10,721 nt of DNA from positions 1-10,721 of the forward strand of contig JAIRMT010000117.1 in NCBI GenBank assembly GCA_031258505.1, read 5' to 3'. Source of the DNA: Treponema sp. (lineage in GTDB: Bacteria; Spirochaetota; Spirochaetia; Treponematales; Breznakiellaceae). The notes under the pieces are model-generated. The model saw only the letters and a program-made list of their open reading frames with translations, was not told where the DNA came from and searched no databases. Below are positions 7,467 to 10,721 of the stretch, piece after piece. The position numbers and the translations under genes are program-made. The first letter of the stretch is position 1. Each line of letters starts with the position of its first letter.

Positions 7467-7493
7467 TTGACATTGTTTAGAACTCTTTATAAG
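7467..7493 (+). promoter_or_regulatory. Promoter of the metal-resistance genes
   Basis: TTGACA (7467-7472) and TATAAG (7488-7493) are separated by 15 bases, shorter than the optimal 17. An A-rich stretch lies upstream (7445-7462). Transcription would begin near 7500, immediately before the operator-like repeat at 7503-7516. A bound repressor there would block initiation or escape. Confidence 0.55.
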
Positions 7494-7501
7494 TTACATA
7501 T

Positions 7502-7906
7502 ATGAACATTCGTTCAACCGTTAGTAAAAATGCTATGACAAAAGACGCCATAGACATTGACAGCCTGGATTGCACAACCAACGTTATCCACGAGGAAGTG
7601 GTAGCCGCGGTCAGGAAAGAAATGCCCGACGATGAGCTGTTGCTGGACCTGGCAGACTTGTTTAAGGTGTTCGGCGATTCCACCCGGGTCAAGATCATCT
7701 GCGCACTCCTGCGCGCTGAAATGTGCGTCTGCGACATCGCGGCCCTTCTTGGCATGAGTAAGTCCGCTATCTCCCACCAACTACGAACGCTCCGGCAAAC
7801 CCGGATCGTGAAGTACCGCCGGGAAGGGAAGGTTGTCTACTATTCCCTGGAGGATGAACACGTGGGAACAATCTTTGACCAGGGCTTAGTCCATGTCAGT
7901 GAGTAA
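7502..7906 (+). CDS. ArsR/SmtB-family metal-sensing repressor, CadC-like
   Basis: A winged-helix dimer that represses metal-export genes and leaves DNA when it binds Zn, Cd or Pb. The HTH region is about residues 73-105 (CVCDIAALLGMSKSAISHQLRTL), followed by the wing KYRREGKVVYYSL. Both known metal sites appear present. The alpha3N site has C75 and C77 in the CVC motif plus C24 near the N terminus, where CadC has two Cys. The alpha5 site has D118, H120, H131 and E134 with the exact SmtB/CzrA spacing; E134 is the last residue. ATG 7502 gives 134 residues. ATG 7535 gives 123, close to CadC (122), and would place the operator in the leader. Neither start has a Shine-Dalgarno sequence, so the start is uncertain. 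It is first in the operon with the HMA protein and ATPase. Confidence 0.92.
   Translation: MNIRSTVSKNAMTKDAIDIDSLDCTTNVIHEEVVAAVRKEMPDDELLLDLADLFKVFGDSTRVKIICALLRAEMCVCDIAALLGMSKSAISHQLRTLRQTRIVKYRREGKVVYYSLEDEHVGTIFDQGLVHVSE
7503..7516. promoter_or_regulatory. ArsR/SmtB-type operator at the repressor start
   Basis: TGAAC, four bases, GTTCA: a perfect 5-4-5 inverted repeat set in an AT-rich context (ATATGAACATTCGTTCAA). TGAAC/GTTCA dyads are the usual target of SmtB/CzrA-type zinc sensors. It lies just after the predicted transcription start and overlaps the first codons of the repressor if ATG 7502 is used. Confidence 0.6.
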
Positions 7907-7936
7907 GGGACTCGGTTTATTTTTTTACCCAGATAG

Positions 7937-7960
7937 TTGAACGAGTTGTCAATCGTTCAA
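7937..7960. promoter_or_regulatory. Second operator-like inverted repeat, before the HMA gene
   Basis: TTGAACGA (7937-7944), eight bases, TCGTTCAA (7953-7960): a perfect 8-8-8 inverted repeat. It shares the CGTTCAA half-site with the operator at 7503-7516. A TATATT (7965-7970) follows, but no -35 at proper spacing is evident; TTGTCA (7946-7951) is only 13 bases away. The site may give separate control of the HMA and ATPase genes by the same repressor. A hairpin in the mRNA is the alternative. Confidence 0.55.
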
Positions 7961-7984
7961 TGTTTATATTTTAAGGAGTTTGCT

Positions 7985-8206
7985 ATGACAAGAAAGACCT
8001 ATGTATTAGAAGGGCTTTGCTGCCCTAACTGCGCCGCAGAAATTGATGAACAAGTCAAGCGGCTGCCGGAAGTAAAACTGGCCTCGGTGGATTTTCCAAA
8101 CACCCGGCTCACAGTCGCGTTTGAGGGGGACGAAAGCGCCCTGCTTGAAACCATTACCAGTATTGCCAGGAGCGTTGATGAGGACATCATCGTTAAAGTG
8201 GGCTAG
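7985..8206 (+). CDS. Free heavy-metal-associated (HMA) domain protein
   Basis: A 73-residue single HMA domain of the ferredoxin-like fold, probably a cytoplasmic metal chaperone or buffer. The metal loop is GLCCPNCAAEI, with C13 and C16 forming CxxC and an extra C12 before them. The canonical MTCxxC has Met-Thr in place of this Leu-Cys. ATG 7985 is chosen because AAGGAG (7973-7978) lies six bases upstream; an in-frame TTG at 7937 sits inside the inverted repeat and has no binding site. The stop overlaps the ribosome binding site of the ATPase, so the two are closely coupled. Its loop is nearly identical to that in the ATPase N terminus (LCCPKCAAKIE versus LCCPNCAAEID). This suggests duplication or splitting of an ATPase domain, and metal hand-over between the two. 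Confidence 0.88.
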   Translation: MTRKTYVLEGLCCPNCAAEIDEQVKRLPEVKLASVDFPNTRLTVAFEGDESALLETITSIARSVDEDIIVKVG

Positions 8207-8215
8207 GAGAAAACT

Positions 8216-10396
8216 ATGGAAACAGCATTGAAACGGGAGTACATTCTGGACAATCTCTGCTGCCCCAAATGTGCGGCGAAAATTGAAAAGCATATTGCGG
8301 CCATAAAAGGGGTAAGCAATGTAGTGGTCGATTTTTCCATACAAAAACTTACCATCGAGACGCGAGATGCCGGGCAATGGGATGACATCATGACCCATAC
8401 CGGCGGGATCATCAAATACTTTGAACCTTCTATTGAACTGCGTGATATGGTTCTTTTTCCAAATCGGGAAGTAACAAAGGGCAAAGCGGATTCCATTTCA
8501 GTAAACGCCTGGCTCCGGCGTATCAGCCTTGTTCTCGGCATGGCCGTCTTTGCAGCAGGTATGGTCTTTGATTATGTTCCGTCTATCGCCCTGCCGCCTC
8601 TCATGCGGCTTGCCCTCTTTCTGGCAAGCTATCTCCTGGTGGGCGGCGAAGCGCTTATCAAGGCAGCCAAAAACATCTCCAAGGGCGAGATATTTGACGA
8701 AAACTTCCTTATGGGAATTGCCACCATCGGAGCCTTTGCCATCGGGGAATATCCCGAAGGCGCGGCGGTGATGATCTTTTACCGGGTAGGCGAGGCGTTT
8801 CAGGATTACGCTGTGGGACGCTCTCGCAAATCCATATCCGCCCTTATGGACATCAGGCCTGATTACGCCAACCTGAAAACCATTACCGGCCTCCAGCGGG
8901 TGTCCCCAGAAGCAGTACGCATCGGCGATCTCATCGTAGTGAAGCCCGGCGAGAAAATCCCGCTGGATGGCCTGGTACTAGAAGGCTTTTCCGCACTGGA
9001 CACTTCCGCCCTCACCGGCGAATCCCTGCCTCGGGACGTAGAACCGGGCAGCGCCGTACTTTCCGGCTCGATCAACAAGAGCGGTCTCCTCACCATTGAA
9101 GTAACAAAGGTCTTTGGGGAATCCACCGTCTCCAAAATCCTCGACATGGTGCAAAATGCGGGGAGCAAAAAGTCTGTTACCGAAAACTTCATCACTAAAT
9201 TCGCCCGCTACTACACCCCGGCGGTGGTATTCTCTGCTGTTGCGCTTGCGCTAGTTCCGCCCATCCTTGTCCCAGGCGCAACTTTCGCCGAATGGATAAA
9301 CCGGGCGCTGGTATTCCTCGTGGTCTCCTGCCCCTGCGCCCTGGTCATCTCCATACCCTTGAGCTTTTTCGGCGGCATAGGCGGCGCTTCACGGAACGGC
9401 ATCCTCATTAAGGGAAGCAACTACCTTGAGGCCCTTACCAAAGTAGACACTGTGGTTTTAGATAAGACCGGAACTCTGACCAAAGGGGTATTCAGCGTAA
9501 GTAGGATCGTTCCGGCCCAGGGTCTCACAGAAGAAAAACTGCTCTACTACGCAGCCCACGCGGAATCCGCCTCTAATCACCCCATAGCCCTTTCAATCAG
9601 GAATGCCTATGGTGCCGCCTGCCAAAAGGAACTTGACGCCACAGCGATAGGCAGCTATGAGGAAATCGCCGGGAAGGGGGTCTCGGTTCGTGTCCGGGAA
9701 GATACGGTGCTGGCGGGAAACGCCAAACTACTGGAAGCCGCAAAGATCGCTCTCACCGCATCGGAAGAGTTAGGAACTGTGGTTTATGTGGCGGTGAATG
9801 GCGAATACGCTGGCTACATCGTCATTTCTGATGAATTGAAAGCTGATAGCAAAGCGGCGGTCGATGATCTGCGGGCTATCGGAGTAAAACGGATCGCCAT
9901 GCTCACCGGCGACAGCAAGGCTGTGGGCGAAGACATCGCAAAACAGATCGGCCTTGATACCGTGTATGTGGAACTTCTGCCCCATCAAAAGGTTGAATAC
10001 CTCGAAACTCTGGAGCAGAGCAAATCCGGTTCAGGCAAACTAGTCTTTGTGGGGGACGGCATAAACGATGCGCCGGTGCTGGCCCGCGCCGACGTAGGTA
10101 TCGCTATGGGCGGACTTGGCTCGGACGCTGCCATAGAAGCCGCAGATGTGGTGCTTATGACCGACGAGCCTTCAAAAATCGCCGATGCCATGCGCATTGC
10201 CCGGAAAACCCGGAACATCGTCTGGCAGAACATCATCTTTGCCCTGTCCGTCAAAGGCGTTATCCTGATCATGGGCGCACTGGGTATGGCGACCATGTGG
10301 GAAGCGGTGTTTGGAGACGTGGGCGTGGCCCTTATCGCAGTTCTTAACGCCATGCGAGTAATGAAAACGAGTAAAGGCCGGGTAAACGCTAAATGA
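8216..10396 (+). CDS. cadA: P1B-2-type Zn/Cd/Pb-exporting ATPase (CadA/ZntA)
   Basis: Pumps divalent soft metals out across the inner membrane using ATP. The 726-residue protein has one N-terminal HMA domain with C15, C16 and C19 (LCCPKCA). Membrane helices lie at about 102-120, 125-145, 160-178, 181-200, 331-352, 362-385, 669-691 and 695-713. The actuator motif TGES is at 267-270, and the transport-site CPC is at 372-374. The phosphorylated aspartate D416 is in DKTGTLT, the nucleotide-domain HP pair is at 455-456, and GDGINDAP is at 613-620. K680 in helix 7 and D701 in helix 8 have the 21-residue spacing of ZntA K693/D714. This marks the Zn/Cd/Pb subgroup rather than copper pumps. AGGAG (8205-8209) is six bases before the ATG and overlaps the HMA stop. 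Alanine codons favour GCC, unlike purN. Confidence 0.96.
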   Translation: METALKREYILDNLCCPKCAAKIEKHIAAIKGVSNVVVDFSIQKLTIETRDAGQWDDIMTHTGGIIKYFEPSIELRDMVLFPNREVTKGKADSISVNAWLRRISLVLGMAVFAAGMVFDYVPSIALPPLMRLALFLASYLLVGGEALIKAAKNISKGEIFDENFLMGIATIGAFAIGEYPEGAAVMIFYRVGEAFQDYAVGRSRKSISALMDIRPDYANLKTITGLQRVSPEAVRIGDLIVVKPGEKIPLDGLVLEGFSALDTSALTGESLPRDVEPGSAVLSGSINKSGLLTIEVTKVFGESTVSKILDMVQNAGSKKSVTENFITKFARYYTPAVVFSAVALALVPPILVPGATFAEWINRALVFLVVSCPCALVISIPLSFFGGIGGASRNGILIKGSNYLEALTKVDTVVLDKTGTLTKGVFSVSRIVPAQGLTEEKLLYYAAHAESASNHPIALSIRNAYGAACQKELDATAIGSYEEIAGKGVSVRVREDTVLAGNAKLLEAAKIALTASEELGTVVYVAVNGEYAGYIVISDELKADSKAAVDDLRAIGVKRIAMLTGDSKAVGEDIAKQIGLDTVYVELLPHQKVEYLETLEQSKSGSGKLVFVGDGINDAPVLARADVGIAMGGLGSDAAIEAADVVLMTDEPSKIADAMRIARKTRNIVWQNIIFALSVKGVILIMGALGMATMWEAVFGDVGVALIAVLNAMRVMKTSKGRVNAK

Positions 10397-10640
10397 AATC
10401 AGCAGGGGGAAGTCGCGGCAACTTCGTTGCCGACCCCTCGCTCCAGCCCCGCGTCGCCCGCAAGCGGGCTTAGGCGGGTCTTCCGCTTCCCCCTCTAACG
10501 GGGGCGCTGCCCCCGTAACGCCCCCGCCGTCATCGCGTGTCCCAATCATCATGCTTACCGCTTCCGTCGCTTTCTTTGCCCAACTCAGAAGCCGCTTCCG
10601 CTGACACGTCGACAAACTTTTTTCTTTTTCTTTGATCAGA
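10397..10640. other. Gene-free GC-rich stretch after the ATPase
   Basis: Holds the structured element described separately (10404-10516), a C/T-rich stretch with CCGCTTCC three times (10483-10490, 10558-10565, 10592-10599), and a T-rich tract (10617-10633). I see no supported gene; a 147-codon minus-strand frame here is the shadow of the ATPase end. Confidence 0.5.
10404..10516. repeat. GC-rich multi-stem element, possible dispersed repeat or RNA structure
   Basis: A 9-bp outer stem, AGGGGGAAG (10404-10412) with CTTCCCCCT (10486-10494), encloses two perfect hairpins. These are CGGCAAC/GTTGCCG (10416-10432, loop TTC) and GCCCGC/GCGGGC (10456-10469), with a possible GACCC/GGGTC pairing (10432-10436 with 10476-10480). 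A third hairpin, ACGGGGGC/GCCCCCGT (10498-10516, loop GCT), follows immediately. No T run follows, so it is not a classical intrinsic terminator, although it could still slow transcription past the ATPase. The compactness suggests a dispersed intergenic repeat or structured RNA. I do not recognise a named family. Confidence 0.55.
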
Positions 10641-10642
10641 GC

Positions 10643-10671
10643 TTGACATTCTTTTGAAAAAACGCTATACT
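10643..10671 (+). promoter_or_regulatory. Strong sigma-70-type promoter reading out of the right edge
   Basis: TTGACA (10643-10648), 17-base spacer, TATACT (10666-10671), with an AT-rich upstream stretch (10609-10635) that could act as an UP element. Transcription would start near 10678. An ATG lies at exactly 10678 and its frame (MLLAPAYQHDRICL...) is open to the edge. It has no ribosome binding site, so the transcript may begin as a leader, a leaderless gene or a noncoding RNA. Confidence 0.7.
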
Positions 10672-10721
10672 GTTTTCATGCTCTTAGCACCGGCATACCA
10701 ACACGACAGAATCTGTTTGTC

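Noticed and set aside
7901..7926. Terminator or attenuator between the repressor and HMA genes
   Set aside because: The stem is only GAGT/ACTC before a T-rich run, too weak to support a call.
10393..10473. 26-codon ORF overlapping the ATPase stop by ATGA
   Set aside because: The overlap looks like coupling, but the codons lie entirely in the structured GC-rich element and give no recognisable protein.
10404..10516. Integron attC site or intrinsic terminator
   Set aside because: The RYYYAAC and GTRRRY-type core sites are not present in the right arrangement, and no T run follows the last stem.

Overview
The window looks like chromosomal DNA from a spirochaete, most probably a Treponema-type organism. 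This rests on the character of the SecA, SSB and U32 proteins, the consensus TTGACA/TATAAT-type promoters, and a long poly-C tract inside a lipoprotein reading frame. It is an inference; no rRNA gene is present to confirm it.

Left edge (1-416, minus strand): the 5' part of a lipoprotein gene runs off the window. It has a near-consensus promoter (388-416), a leader with a small hairpin and an 18-codon ORF, and a well-placed ribosome binding site. The reading frame contains 15 consecutive C and stops immediately after the tract. A signal peptide and lipobox lie just beyond it in another frame, and 14 or 17 C would join the two. This is a candidate phase-variable surface lipoprotein, captured OFF, and is the most interesting item here.

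Housekeeping block (477-7019): a small three-helix membrane protein abuts the 3' end of secA (both minus). secA is divergent from ssb (plus). ssb converges on a 704-residue U32-family protein (minus), which is divergent from purN (plus).

Metal-resistance block (7198-10396, plus): ten tandem 23-bp units built around a 14-bp dyad sit just upstream of a promoter. Three genes follow: a CadC/SmtB-type ArsR repressor, a 73-residue free heavy-metal-binding (HMA) protein, and a P1B-2 Zn/Cd/Pb-exporting ATPase. Operator-like inverted repeats with GTTCAA half-sites lie at the repressor start and before the HMA gene. The likely circuit is derepression by Zn/Cd/Pb, metal capture by the HMA protein and export by the ATPase. 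Alanine codon choice differs from purN, and repeat structures flank the block, so horizontal acquisition is plausible.

Right edge (10397-10721): a GC-rich stretch able to fold into several perfect stems is followed by a strong promoter reading out of the window.
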